This document shows positions 7,445-18,053 of a stretch of DNA of 64,000 bases, piece after piece. Source of the stretch: Chlamydiota bacterium. Lineage in GTDB: Bacteria; Auribacterota; Tritonobacteria; UBA1439. The stretch covers positions 1 through 64,000 of the forward strand of contig JAAYCL010000001.1 in assembly GCA_012729785.1 (NCBI GenBank). Reading direction: 5' to 3'. Numbering within the stretch: position 1 is the stretch's first letter; every line of letters begins with the position of its first letter. The notes below the pieces were generated by a model, which had not been told where the DNA came from, made no database searches, and was given only the letters and a program-made list of their open reading frames with translations. The translations under genes were made by a program, and so were the position numbers.

Positions 7445-8518
7445 ATGGGCATCGAGATACTGCTGGACCGCAACACCGAGTGGCTCAGGGGAGAGGGACC
7501 GGACGCCAGGATCGTCGTCAGCAGCCGCGTCCGGCTGGCCAGGAACCTGCGCGGCTTCCGCTTCCCCGGCCGCGCGGATGCGGAGACCCGCATCCGCGTG
7601 CGGGAGCTCGTCGCGCGCGCCGCGGAGGGAAGCCGCCTGCTGCAAGGGGCCCTCACGGTGCGCCTCGACGAGATCGGGGAACTCGACCGCCAGTTCCTGG
7701 TCGAACGGCACCTGAGCAGCCGCGAGCATGCCCGCGGCGACGAAGGGACGGCGCTCGTGATCGGCGACCGCGAGATCTTGAGTTTGATGGTCAACGAGGA
7801 GGACCACCTCCGCATCCAGACCCTCCGCTCCGGCTTCCGGCTCGACGCGGCGCTGGAGGAGATCAACCGGCTCGACGACGAGATCGAGGAGCGGCTCGAC
7901 TACGCGTTCCTCCCCGAAACCGGCTACCTCACCTCCTGCCCCACGAACGCCGGGACGGGGCTCAGGGCGTCGGTGATGCTGCACCTCCCGGGCCTCGTGA
8001 TGGTCGAGCAGATCAACCAGGTGCTCCAGGCGATCGCCAAGCTCGGCCTCGCGGTCCGCGGGCTGTACGGCGAGGGGACGGAGGCGTCCGGCAACCTGTT
8101 CCAAATCTCGAACCAGGTCACGCTCGGGATGGCGGAGACGGACATCGTCGAGAACCTCGGGAAGGTGATCGGTCAGATCGTCGACTACGAGAAGAAGGCG
8201 CAGGAGTCGCTCTTCAAGCGGTCTTTGAAGGCGCTCGAGGACCGCGTCTACCGCGCCTACGGCCTCCTGACCGGGGCGCGCATCATCACCTCGAAGGAGA
8301 CGATCGAACTCCTCTCCGCCCTCAAGCTCGGGCTCGACTCCCGCCTGATCCCCCTCGACCTCGGCACCATCAATGAGCTCTTCATCGTCACGCAGCCCGC
8401 CCATCTCCAGAAGCTCGCCGGCCGCGAGCTGAAGCCGGAGGAGCGCGACGTCTTCAGGGCTGAGCTGATACGGCAGCGGCTGGGCAGCGGCCGGAATCCG
8501 GACGCCGGCCCGCGCTGA
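7445..8518 (+). CDS. mcsB: McsB, protein-arginine kinase
   Basis: 357 aa from ATG 7445; a TTG at 7415 would give 367 aa. Phosphagen-kinase catalytic domain: VSSRVRLARN for ATP binding, the glutamate pair in VNE118E119D, catalytic-site C165 in TSCPTNAGTGLR, and GEGTEASGN. The allosteric phospho-arginine pocket motif R334-D335-V-F-R338-A is intact, so feedback regulation by pArg is likely. McsB phosphorylates arginines on misfolded proteins, marking them for ClpC-ClpP. It sits between mcsA and clpC as in Firmicutes, and must be working without an adjacent CtsR target. Confidence 0.93.
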   Translation: MGIEILLDRNTEWLRGEGPDARIVVSSRVRLARNLRGFRFPGRADAETRIRVRELVARAAEGSRLLQGALTVRLDEIGELDRQFLVERHLSSREHARGDEGTALVIGDREILSLMVNEEDHLRIQTLRSGFRLDAALEEINRLDDEIEERLDYAFLPETGYLTSCPTNAGTGLRASVMLHLPGLVMVEQINQVLQAIAKLGLAVRGLYGEGTEASGNLFQISNQVTLGMAETDIVENLGKVIGQIVDYEKKAQESLFKRSLKALEDRVYRAYGLLTGARIITSKETIELLSALKLGLDSRLIPLDLGTINELFIVTQPAHLQKLAGRELKPEERDVFRAELIRQRLGSGRNPDAGPR

Positions 8519-8550
8519 GGGCGGGGCGGCGTCCGCAACAGGAGCAGGAC

Positions 8551-11019
<2,469 letters not shown>

Positions 11020-11059
11020 GGGCGTTCGAGGCGGGGCGGGGATCCGCGGGACGGACGGC

Positions 11060-12454
11060 GTGAAGGAGTCCAGGGCGAAAACGGTCTTCGTCTGCAGCGC
11101 CTGCGGGCGCGACTCGGCGCGTTGGTTCGGGAGATGCCCCGGCTGCGGCGCCTGGAACACGCTCGAGGAGGAGGCGCCGCGCCTGAAAGGGAGCCGCCGA
11201 ACCGCTGCGCGGCGGGAGGCGGCCAGGCCGCTCGGCGAGGCGGGCGCGCCGGCCGCCCGCGAACGGATGGCGACCGGGATGCCCGAGTTCGACGGCCTCC
11301 TCGGCGGCGGGATCGTGCCCGGTTCGTTCGTCCTCATCGGGGGCGAGCCGGGGATCGGCAAGTCCACCCTGATGCTCCAGGTCGCCGCGCGCCTCGCCGC
11401 GGCGGGCGTCCGGGTCCTCTACGTGAGCGCCGAGGAGTCGTTCGAGCAGACGGGGATGCGCGCGCGGCGCGTCGGGGCCTCCGCCGCGGAGCTCTTCATC
11501 CTCTGCGAGGCGGACGTGACCGCGATCGTCGAGGAGGCGCGGCGGCTCAAGGCGGCGGTCACGGTGGTCGATTCCATCCAGATCGTCCACCACCCCGAGC
11601 TCCCGTCCTCGCCCGGCAGCGCGAACCAGGTGCGCGAGTGCGCGGGCGTTCTGATGGAGGCGGCCAAGGGCGGGGGGATGAGCGTCTTCATCGTCGGGCA
11701 CGTGACCAAGAGCGGCGATATCGCGGGGCCGCGGATGCTCGAGCATATGGTGGACACGGTGCTGTACTTCGAGGGCGACCGGTACCAGCGCTACCGGGTG
11801 CTGCGGACGCGGAAGAACCGCTTCGGATCCACCGAGGAGGTCGGGATCTTCTCGATGGGGCCGGACGGCCTGCGGGAGGTCGGCGACCCGTCGAGACTCT
11901 TCCTCGAGGAGCGCCGGGCGGGGAGCGCGGGGAGCGCGGTGACCCCGTCGATGGAGGGGAGCCGGCCGATCCTCGTCGAGGTGCAGGCGCTCGTCGGCGC
12001 CCGCTGCTACGGGGTCCCGCAGCGCAGGAGCGTCGGGGTCGACTACAACCGTCTCTGCATGCTGATCGCGGTGCTCGAGACGCGGGCGGGGCTGAATCTC
12101 CGCGACCGCGACGTCTTCGTGAGCGTGGCGGGGGGGTTGACGGTCGACGAGCCCGCCGTCGACCTCGCGATCGCGCTCGCCCTCGCCTCGGCCCTCACGG
12201 GGAAGGCGGTGCCCGCCGACCTCGTGATGATAGGGGAGGTGGGGCTCGGCGGCGAGGTGCGCGGCTGCGGCCACCTCGCGCGGCGGCTCAGGGAGGCGGC
12301 GAAGCTCGGTTTCAAGCGGGCCCTCGCGCCGCGCTCGGTCGCCGAAGCGGAGGAGGAGCCGCCGGATCTGGCGATCGTCCCGTGCGACACGGTGCGGGAG
12401 GCGATCAGACGCATCCTGGCGACCGAGACGGGGGACGCGAAACGCACGGCCTGA
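11060..12454 (+). CDS. radA: RadA (Sms) branch-migration protein
   Basis: 464 aa, GTG start. N-terminal zinc finger C12-x2-C15 and C26-x2-C29, Walker A GEPGIGKS at about 94-101, the RadA-specific KNRFGSTEEVGIFSM near 252, and a C-terminal Lon-protease-like domain (VDYNRLCMLIAVLE, then GEVGLGGEVR) without the catalytic serine. RadA drives D-loop extension during recombination repair. Gene order clpC-radA-ispD-ispF follows the Bacillus operon, except that disA, which comes next in Bacillus, is missing. Soluble, cytoplasmic. Confidence 0.95.
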   Translation: MKESRAKTVFVCSACGRDSARWFGRCPGCGAWNTLEEEAPRLKGSRRTAARREAARPLGEAGAPAARERMATGMPEFDGLLGGGIVPGSFVLIGGEPGIGKSTLMLQVAARLAAAGVRVLYVSAEESFEQTGMRARRVGASAAELFILCEADVTAIVEEARRLKAAVTVVDSIQIVHHPELPSSPGSANQVRECAGVLMEAAKGGGMSVFIVGHVTKSGDIAGPRMLEHMVDTVLYFEGDRYQRYRVLRTRKNRFGSTEEVGIFSMGPDGLREVGDPSRLFLEERRAGSAGSAVTPSMEGSRPILVEVQALVGARCYGVPQRRSVGVDYNRLCMLIAVLETRAGLNLRDRDVFVSVAGGLTVDEPAVDLAIALALASALTGKAVPADLVMIGEVGLGGEVRGCGHLARRLREAAKLGFKRALAPRSVAEAEEEPPDLAIVPCDTVREAIRRILATETGDAKRTA

Positions 12455-12503
12455 GGCGGTGCGGCCGTCCGGGGGGTCGCGTCTTTCGGTGCATGGAGGG
12501 GCT

Positions 12504-13229
12504 GTGCACACCGTGGCGATCATCGTGGCGGCCGGCGCGGGGAGGAGGATGGGGAACAGGCCCAAGCCCCTCCTCGAACTGAACGGCAGGCCGATGCTCT
12601 GCTATTCGCTGGAGGCGTTCCAGGCGTCGAGGCGCGTCGACGGCATCGTCGTCGCCGTGCCGCCCGGGATGCTCGCCGGGTTCAGAGACCGGATCCTGTC
12701 CTGCGGGAGGTACCCCAAGATCGCCGCGTGGGTCGAGGGGGGGGCCCGGAGGCAGGACTCGGTGGCCGCGGCCCTCGCGGTTGTCCCCGCGGAGGCCCGG
12801 CTCGTGGCGGTGCACGACGCCGCCCGGCCGTGCGTGCGGGGGGAACTGATCGGCCGTCTGATCGAGGCCGCGCAACAGACGGGGGCCGCCGTCCCCGGGA
12901 TCGAGGTCGTGGACACGATCAAGGAGATCGACGAGGCGGGGATGGTGGCCCGGTCGCTTCGGCGCGAGCGGCTCAGGGCGGTGCAGACGCCGCAGGTCTT
13001 CTCCGCCGGCCTTCTCCGCGGGGCGTACCGCCTGGCCGCGGAGGGGGGCGTCGCGGGCACCGACGACGCGTCGCTTGTGGAGCGGGCGGGGCATCCGGTC
13101 GCGGTGGTCGAGGGGGAGGAGGACAATTTCAAGGTGACGGTGCCTCAGGATCTGGGCAGGGCTGAAACGATACTGAAACGGAGGGGCGCGGGGGGCGGGG
13201 AGTCCGCGCCCCCTCGCCGCCGGGGATGA
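12504..13229 (+). CDS. ispD: IspD, 2-C-methyl-D-erythritol 4-phosphate cytidylyltransferase
   Basis: 241 aa. The nucleotide-binding AAGAGRRMG lies at about residues 8-16, with PLL at the expected lysine/leucine loop, VAVHDAARPCV in the middle, TPQVF and the TDDASLVE segment near the end. It makes CDP-methylerythritol from MEP and CTP in the non-mevalonate pathway. I chose GTG 12504 behind GGAGGGG (12495-12501); GTG 12513 is also possible, and GTG 12459 would leave an unneeded 15-residue extension. The C-terminus is a low-complexity Gly/Arg tail. Stop overlaps ispF start as ATGA. Confidence 0.92.
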   Translation: MHTVAIIVAAGAGRRMGNRPKPLLELNGRPMLCYSLEAFQASRRVDGIVVAVPPGMLAGFRDRILSCGRYPKIAAWVEGGARRQDSVAAALAVVPAEARLVAVHDAARPCVRGELIGRLIEAAQQTGAAVPGIEVVDTIKEIDEAGMVARSLRRERLRAVQTPQVFSAGLLRGAYRLAAEGGVAGTDDASLVERAGHPVAVVEGEEDNFKVTVPQDLGRAETILKRRGAGGGESAPPRRRG

Positions 13230-13726
13230 GGATCGGCATCGGCTTCGACGCGCACAGATTCGCCCGGGGCAGGAGACTCGTCCTGGGCGGGATCGAGATC
13301 CCGCACGACCGGGGGCTCGAGGGCCACTCGGACGCGGACGCGCTTCTCCACGCCGTCTGCGACGCGATCCTCGGCGCCCTGGCCCTCGGCGACATCGGGA
13401 AGCATTTCCCCGACACCGATCCGCGCTACAGGGGGATCGCCAGCGCCGAGCTCCTCCGACGGGTCTGCGTGCTCGCGGCGCGGCGCGGCCGCCGCGTCGG
13501 CAACGTCGACGCGACGGTCGTGGCGGAGCGGCCGCGGCTCGCCCCGCACGTCGACGCGATGCGCGAGAGGATCGCCGCGGTCGTCGGCGTCGCGCCCGAC
13601 CGGGTCGGCGTCAAGGCGACCACCACCGAAAAAATGGGGTTCTGCGGCAGGGGGGAGGGGATCGCCGCGATGGCGGTCGTCTTGCTCGAGAAGGCGGCGA
13701 GGGCGAGGAAACCGAAACCGCGCTGA
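13226..13726 (+). CDS. ispF: IspF, 2-C-methyl-D-erythritol 2,4-cyclodiphosphate synthase
   Basis: 166 aa, usual size. Zinc ligands D8-x-H10 in GFDAHRF, then GLEGHSDADALLHA with the third His, HFPDTDPRY for substrate and KATTTEKMGFCGRGEG for CDP. The trimeric enzyme cyclises the IspE product to MEcPP. It is coupled to ispD by ATGA, as in many bacteria. The other MEP genes are not in the window. A GC-rich segment just after the stop shares a 21-base identity with the pilB-pilC spacer. Confidence 0.95.
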   Translation: MRIGIGFDAHRFARGRRLVLGGIEIPHDRGLEGHSDADALLHAVCDAILGALALGDIGKHFPDTDPRYRGIASAELLRRVCVLAARRGRRVGNVDATVVAERPRLAPHVDAMRERIAAVVGVAPDRVGVKATTTEKMGFCGRGEGIAAMAVVLLEKAARARKPKPR

Positions 13727-13731
13727 CCGGC

Positions 13732-13752
13732 GCGCGGCGCCGCGGGGCGTCT
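13732..13752 (+). repeat. 21-bp sequence repeated at 44171-44191
   Basis: The 21 bases beginning GCGCGGCGCC and ending GGGCGTCT occur identically at 44171-44191. Both copies lie just after a stop codon (ispF here, pilB there) in a short spacer. Such an identity is unlikely but not impossible by chance in GC-rich DNA. The copy at 44171 is flanked by a larger palindrome; this one is not. Confidence 0.35.
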
Positions 13753-13785
13753 GCATCGCCGGAAGGTCGACATGCGGGGGGATCC

Positions 13786-15225
13786 GTGCTGAAGGTCTAC
13801 AACACCGCGTCGCGCCGCGTCGAGGAGTTCGTCCCGCGCGAGCCGGGGAAGGCGGGCGTCTACGTCTGCGGCCCGACCGTCTACGACGACTGCCACATCG
13901 GGCACGCGCGGGCCCTGGTGGCGTTCGACGTCATCGTCCGGTGGCTCGAGCGCCGCGGCTACGCGGTCCGCTACGTCAGGAACATCACCGACATCGACGA
14001 CAAGATCATCGCGCGGGCGGCGGAGCGGCACGTCTCCTGCGCCGAGCTCGCGGGGCGGTACATCGACTCGTTCCACGAGGATATGGGGCGCCTCTCCCTG
14101 CGCCTCCCGGACCTGGAGCCCAGGGCCACCGCGCATATCCCGGAGATGGTCGCCCTCGTCGAGGCGCTGTGCGCCAAGGGGCTCGCCTACGAGGCCGACG
14201 GGGACGTCTGCTACGACGTCGGGCGTTTCGCCGGGTACGGGCGGCTCTCGGGGCGCGACGTCGGGGAACTCCTCGCGGGGGCGCGGGTCGAGGTGGACGA
14301 GCGGAAGAGGAACCCGCTCGACTTCGTCCTCTGGAAGGCGGCCAAGCCCGGGGAGCCCGCCTGGCCGAGCCCGTGGGGGCCCGGGCGGCCGGGGTGGCAC
14401 ATCGAGTGCTCGGCGATGTCGGCGAAGCACCTCGGCGAGTCGTTCGACATCCACGGCGGGGGGCACGACCTCATCTTCCCGCACCACGAGAACGAGATCG
14501 CCCAGTCCGAGGGGGCGCACGGGCGCCCCCCGGCCCGCTACTGGCTGCACAACGCCCACGTCACGGTGAGGCAGACGAAGATGTCGAAGTCGCTCGGCAA
14601 CTTCGTGACGCTGAAGGAGATCTTCGCGGCGCACGACCCCCGCGCGGTGCGCTTCTTCCTCGCCTCCCGGCACTACCGCTCGCCGATCGACTTCTCCGAG
14701 GGGGCGCTCACGGAGGCCGCGGCGGCGCTCAGGCGGATCGGCGACGCCGTCGCCCGGCTCGCGGAGGCGCTGGGCGCGAAGCCGGCCCCCGCGGACGAAT
14801 GCCCCGCGGCGTTCGCGGCCGCGATGGACGCGGACTTCAACGCCACGGCGGCGACAGGGGTCATCTTCGGCCTCGTCAGCGCGCTGCACGGGGAACTCGA
14901 CCGGCGCCGGGACGGGTGGGAACAACGCGCCCGCGCGGCGGGCGCGGGGATCCTGGCCTGCTGCGCGGCCCTCGGTCTCGAACCGCTCCCCTGCGAGGAG
15001 CTCCGCCCCGGCGCCGCCGGGGAAATGGACCCGGGCGAGCTGGGGAGATGCCTCGCCGCCGACGCGCTCTCGGCCGAGGAGGTCGCCCGCCTGCTCGAGA
15101 CGCGGAACGTCCTGCGGGAGAGGAAAGAGTTCGAACTCGCCGATCGGATCCGCGTGAAGGTGCAGACGCTCGGCTACGAGGTGCGGGACGGGAAAGGGAA
15201 GGGGAGCACGGCCTCGCGCCGCTGA
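13786..15225 (+). CDS. cysS: CysS, cysteinyl-tRNA synthetase
   Basis: 479 aa, GTG start behind GGGGGGA. Class I signature is complete: zinc cysteine in VCGPTVYD, HIGH as CHIGHARA, WHIECSAMS, the zinc HHENE, and TKMSKSLGN. A DALR-type anticodon region follows and the C-terminus ends in a short basic tail. It charges tRNA-Cys. In Bacillus the ispD-ispF-gltX-cysE-cysS order holds; here gltX and cysE are missing from between. About 65 bases separate it from tmk. Confidence 0.96.
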   Translation: MLKVYNTASRRVEEFVPREPGKAGVYVCGPTVYDDCHIGHARALVAFDVIVRWLERRGYAVRYVRNITDIDDKIIARAAERHVSCAELAGRYIDSFHEDMGRLSLRLPDLEPRATAHIPEMVALVEALCAKGLAYEADGDVCYDVGRFAGYGRLSGRDVGELLAGARVEVDERKRNPLDFVLWKAAKPGEPAWPSPWGPGRPGWHIECSAMSAKHLGESFDIHGGGHDLIFPHHENEIAQSEGAHGRPPARYWLHNAHVTVRQTKMSKSLGNFVTLKEIFAAHDPRAVRFFLASRHYRSPIDFSEGALTEAAAALRRIGDAVARLAEALGAKPAPADECPAAFAAAMDADFNATAATGVIFGLVSALHGELDRRRDGWEQRARAAGAGILACCAALGLEPLPCEELRPGAAGEMDPGELGRCLAADALSAEEVARLLETRNVLRERKEFELADRIRVKVQTLGYEVRDGKGKGSTASRR

Positions 15226-15290
15226 TCCCCCGCAGCGTCGCAACATCCGAATCGCCGGCGCCGTGCGCCGCGACGGAGGAAAGGATCGCC

Positions 15291-15935
15291 ATGAAAGGAC
15301 GCTTCATCACCATCGAGGGGCCGGACGGCTGCGGGAAGACGACGCAGACGGAGCTGCTCGTGAAAACGCTCCGGGAGCAGGGGCGCGAGGTCATCGTCAC
15401 CCGCGAGCCCGGCGGGACCAGGATCGGCGAGGAGATACGGTCGCTCGTCTTGAGCGCCCGGTACGAGGAGATGCAGCCGCTCACCGAGCTCCTCCTGATG
15501 TCGGCGAGCCGATCGCAGCACGTCCTCGAGAAGATCAAGCCGGCGCTCGAGGAGGGGAAGATCATCGTCTGCTCCCGCTACACCGACGCGACCATCGCCT
15601 ACCAGGGGTACGGGCGCGGCTTCGATATCCCGCTGCTCGAGAAGGTGAACCGCATCGCCACCACCGGCGTCTGGCCCGACCTCACGATCATCCTCGACAT
15701 CGACGTCAAGGAGGGGCTCCGCCGGGCGTTCAAAACCGAGAAGGCCGAGGCGAAGAGCGGAGAGGGCGACCGCCTCGAGCGGGAGGACCTCGGCTTCCAC
15801 GAGCGCGTGCGCGCCGGCTACCTCGCGCTCGCGGAGAAGTACCCGCAGCGCCTGAAGGTCGTCGACGCGGCGGGGACGATTGCGCAGGTGCAGGCGGCGG
15901 TGATGCGGGAGGTGGAGGCGACCTTCGCGAGGTGA
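15291..15935 (+). CDS. tmk: Tmk, thymidylate kinase
   Basis: 214 aa from ATG 15291 behind GGAGGAAAGGA. P-loop GPDGCGKTT at 10-18, TREPGGT for the dTMP site, and TDATIAYQGYGRG for the nucleoside pocket. The usual DR(Y/F/H) motif preceding that pocket reads S95-R96-Y97, so the aspartate is replaced by serine while the arginine is kept. LID region residues (RR and the D-R-L-E segment near 160) are present. It phosphorylates dTMP to dTDP. It starts the tmk-holB-ricT-metG-tatD group, which matches Firmicutes order. Confidence 0.93.
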   Translation: MKGRFITIEGPDGCGKTTQTELLVKTLREQGREVIVTREPGGTRIGEEIRSLVLSARYEEMQPLTELLLMSASRSQHVLEKIKPALEEGKIIVCSRYTDATIAYQGYGRGFDIPLLEKVNRIATTGVWPDLTIILDIDVKEGLRRAFKTEKAEAKSGEGDRLEREDLGFHERVRAGYLALAEKYPQRLKVVDAAGTIAQVQAAVMREVEATFAR

Positions 15936-16024
15936 ACGGCCGCGTGGGAAGGGGTCGTTGCCGCGGTTCCGGCGGGATCGATTCGAAGCCTCGCCGCGGC
16001 GACGGTTCGTCTCCGCGGCGGCGG

Positions 16025-17200
16025 ATGGGGGGTGCGGCGGTGGGGCTCGGAGCGGTGCGGGGGCAGAAGACGGCGGTCGACCTCCTGGCGCGGAGCGTCG
16101 GGGAGGGGAGGATCGCGCACGCGTGGCTCTTCCACGGCCCCGAGGCGGTCGGGAAGGAGCTCGCGGCGAAGAACTTCGCCAAGCTCCTCAACTGCCGCGC
16201 GCCGAAGGGGGGGGACGCCTGCGACTTCTGCGAGGAGTGCCTCCACGTCGAGAAGAACGACCACCCCGACGTGCACTGGCTGCGGCCGAAGGGGAAGACG
16301 CGCAGCATACCGATCGGCGACCCCGCGAACCCGGCGGGCGGAACGGTGCGCGACCTCCAGCAGAAGATCTCGCTCAAGCCGTTCCGCGCCAGGTGGAAGA
16401 TCGGGATCTTCGTCGACGCGGAGTGCATGGACCCGGCCGCGGAGAACGCGCTGTTGAAGACGCTCGAGGAGCCGCCCGCGCACACGGTGCTCATCCTGAT
16501 CAGCGCGCACCCCGAGTCCCTCCTGCCCACCACCCTCTCCCGCTGCCGGGCGGTGCGCTTCTCCCCGATGCCGGGGGACGAGCTCGAGGCGCTGCTGCGC
16601 CGCGCGCACCGCCTCGATCCCGGGGACGCGAAGGCCCTCAGCCGCCTGGCGGGGGGGCGGTACGGCGCGGCGGTGTCGGCGATCCGGGAGGAGCGCCTCG
16701 GCGAGGCGCGCGAGCTCGCCCGGATGCTCTCGGCGGGGGATACCGGCTACTGGAGCGCGGTCGCGGGCCCGCTCGCCCTCTTCGAGACCTCCCTGCGGCG
16801 GGCGGGGGAGGCGCTGGAGATGGATCTGGCCGAACGGGGGCTGTTGCCGCCGCCCGGGGCGGAGGGGGGGCGGCCCCCGGCAAACGACGAGGATCGGGAC
16901 AAGGAGGCGGTCGCGTTCATCCAGGGGGAGATGCGGCGCAGGCACGAGGAGATGCTGTGCCGGATGCTCGCCTGGTACCGGGACCTGCTGGTCTGGAACC
17001 TCACCGGCGACGAGCGGCTCCTCGCGGGGGTCTCCCAGGCCTCCGCCGTCGCGCGGGCCGCCGCGGGCATGGACGCGGCGAAGGCGGAGACGTGCGTCGC
17101 CCGCATCGAGGCGGCGCTCGAGGCGCTGCGGATGAACGCGGAGTTCCACACGGTGATGGAGAATCTGCTGGTGCAGCTGTCGGCCGGGACCGGCGAATAG
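16025..17200 (+). CDS. holB: DNA polymerase III delta-prime subunit (HolB-like)
   Basis: 391 aa from ATG 16025; GTG 16040 is an alternative start. AAA+ clamp-loader fold: GPEAVGKELAA in place of a full P-loop, zinc cysteines in CRAPKGGDACDFCEEC (about residues 58-75), ENALLKTLEEPP and the SRC motif (TTLSRCRAVRF). The altered P-loop fits delta-prime, the stator subunit, rather than tau/gamma. It loads the beta clamp together with DnaX and HolA, which are elsewhere. Between tmk and ricT as in Bacillus. The C-terminal 120 residues are variable and hold a Glu/Arg-rich helix. Confidence 0.9.
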   Translation: MGGAAVGLGAVRGQKTAVDLLARSVGEGRIAHAWLFHGPEAVGKELAAKNFAKLLNCRAPKGGDACDFCEECLHVEKNDHPDVHWLRPKGKTRSIPIGDPANPAGGTVRDLQQKISLKPFRARWKIGIFVDAECMDPAAENALLKTLEEPPAHTVLILISAHPESLLPTTLSRCRAVRFSPMPGDELEALLRRAHRLDPGDAKALSRLAGGRYGAAVSAIREERLGEARELARMLSAGDTGYWSAVAGPLALFETSLRRAGEALEMDLAERGLLPPPGAEGGRPPANDEDRDKEAVAFIQGEMRRRHEEMLCRMLAWYRDLLVWNLTGDERLLAGVSQASAVARAAAGMDAAKAETCVARIEAALEALRMNAEFHTVMENLLVQLSAGTGE

Positions 17201-17234
17201 ACGGGCGCCGGCGCCGGCGAGCGGGGAGGCGTCA

Positions 17235-18053
17235 ATGCACAGGGTCGTCCAGGTGCGGCTCAGGGAGTCGGGCCGGGTGCGCTACTACAACTGCGGCGAG
17301 GCGTCCTACCCGGTCGGCGAGTACGTGGTCGTCGAGGCGGACCGCGGCGAGGACTACGGCCTCGTGATGAGCGAGCCGGAGACGACCCCCGACGCCGAGG
17401 TGGAGCAGCCGCTCCGGAATGTCCTGCGCCCCCTGAATCCCGCGGACCGGGAGCGGATCAAGGGGAACCGGCGGGAGGGGCGGGCGGCGCTGACCGTCTG
17501 CGCCGCCAAGATCGCCGAGCGGAAGCTCCCGATGAAGCTGATCGACGTGGAGTATTCGTTCGACCGGTCCAAGATCATCTTCTACTTCACCGCCGAGGGC
17601 CGGGTCGACTTCCGCGAGCTCGTGCGGGATCTCGCCGCGCACTTCAAGGCGCGCATCGAACTGCGGCAGATCGGCGTCCGCGACGAGGCGAGGATGCTCG
17701 GGGGGATCGGCTGCTGCGGCCGGCAGCTCTGCTGCGCCACCTTCCTGAAGGACTTCGAGGCGGTCAACATCAGGATGGCGAAGGAGCAGCGGCTGCCGTT
17801 GAACCCGAGCAAGATCTCCGGCCTCTGCGGCCGCCTTCTCTGCTGCCTCCGCTACGAGTTCGAGACGTACCGGGAGCTGCAGCGGGGGATGCCGAAGGAG
17901 GGGACCGTCGTCGCCACCTCGCAGGGGGAGGGGCGGGTCAGGGATGTGAACCTGCTGCGGCAGTCGGTGGGTGTCGAGCTCGAAAACGGCCGGGTGGTGC
18001 AGATGGACGTGAAGGAGGTGAGCCGGCCGAAGGGGAGGAAACCGAAAGGATGA
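17235..18053 (+). CDS. ricT: PSP1 domain protein, RicT/YaaT family
   Basis: 272 aa. PSP1 domain at about 1-110; then two cysteine clusters, C160-C161...C166-C167 and C198...C203-C204, which match the seven cysteines of B. subtilis YaaT (RicT). In Bacillus RicT joins RicA and RicF in a 4Fe-4S complex that helps RNase Y mature transcripts and promotes phosphorelay. Whether partners exist here is unknown. It lies directly after holB, as in Bacillus (holB-yaaT), and its stop overlaps the metG ATG. The tail is Lys/Arg-rich. Confidence 0.9.
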   Translation: MHRVVQVRLRESGRVRYYNCGEASYPVGEYVVVEADRGEDYGLVMSEPETTPDAEVEQPLRNVLRPLNPADRERIKGNRREGRAALTVCAAKIAERKLPMKLIDVEYSFDRSKIIFYFTAEGRVDFRELVRDLAAHFKARIELRQIGVRDEARMLGGIGCCGRQLCCATFLKDFEAVNIRMAKEQRLPLNPSKISGLCGRLLCCLRYEFETYRELQRGMPKEGTVVATSQGEGRVRDVNLLRQSVGVELENGRVVQMDVKEVSRPKGRKPKG

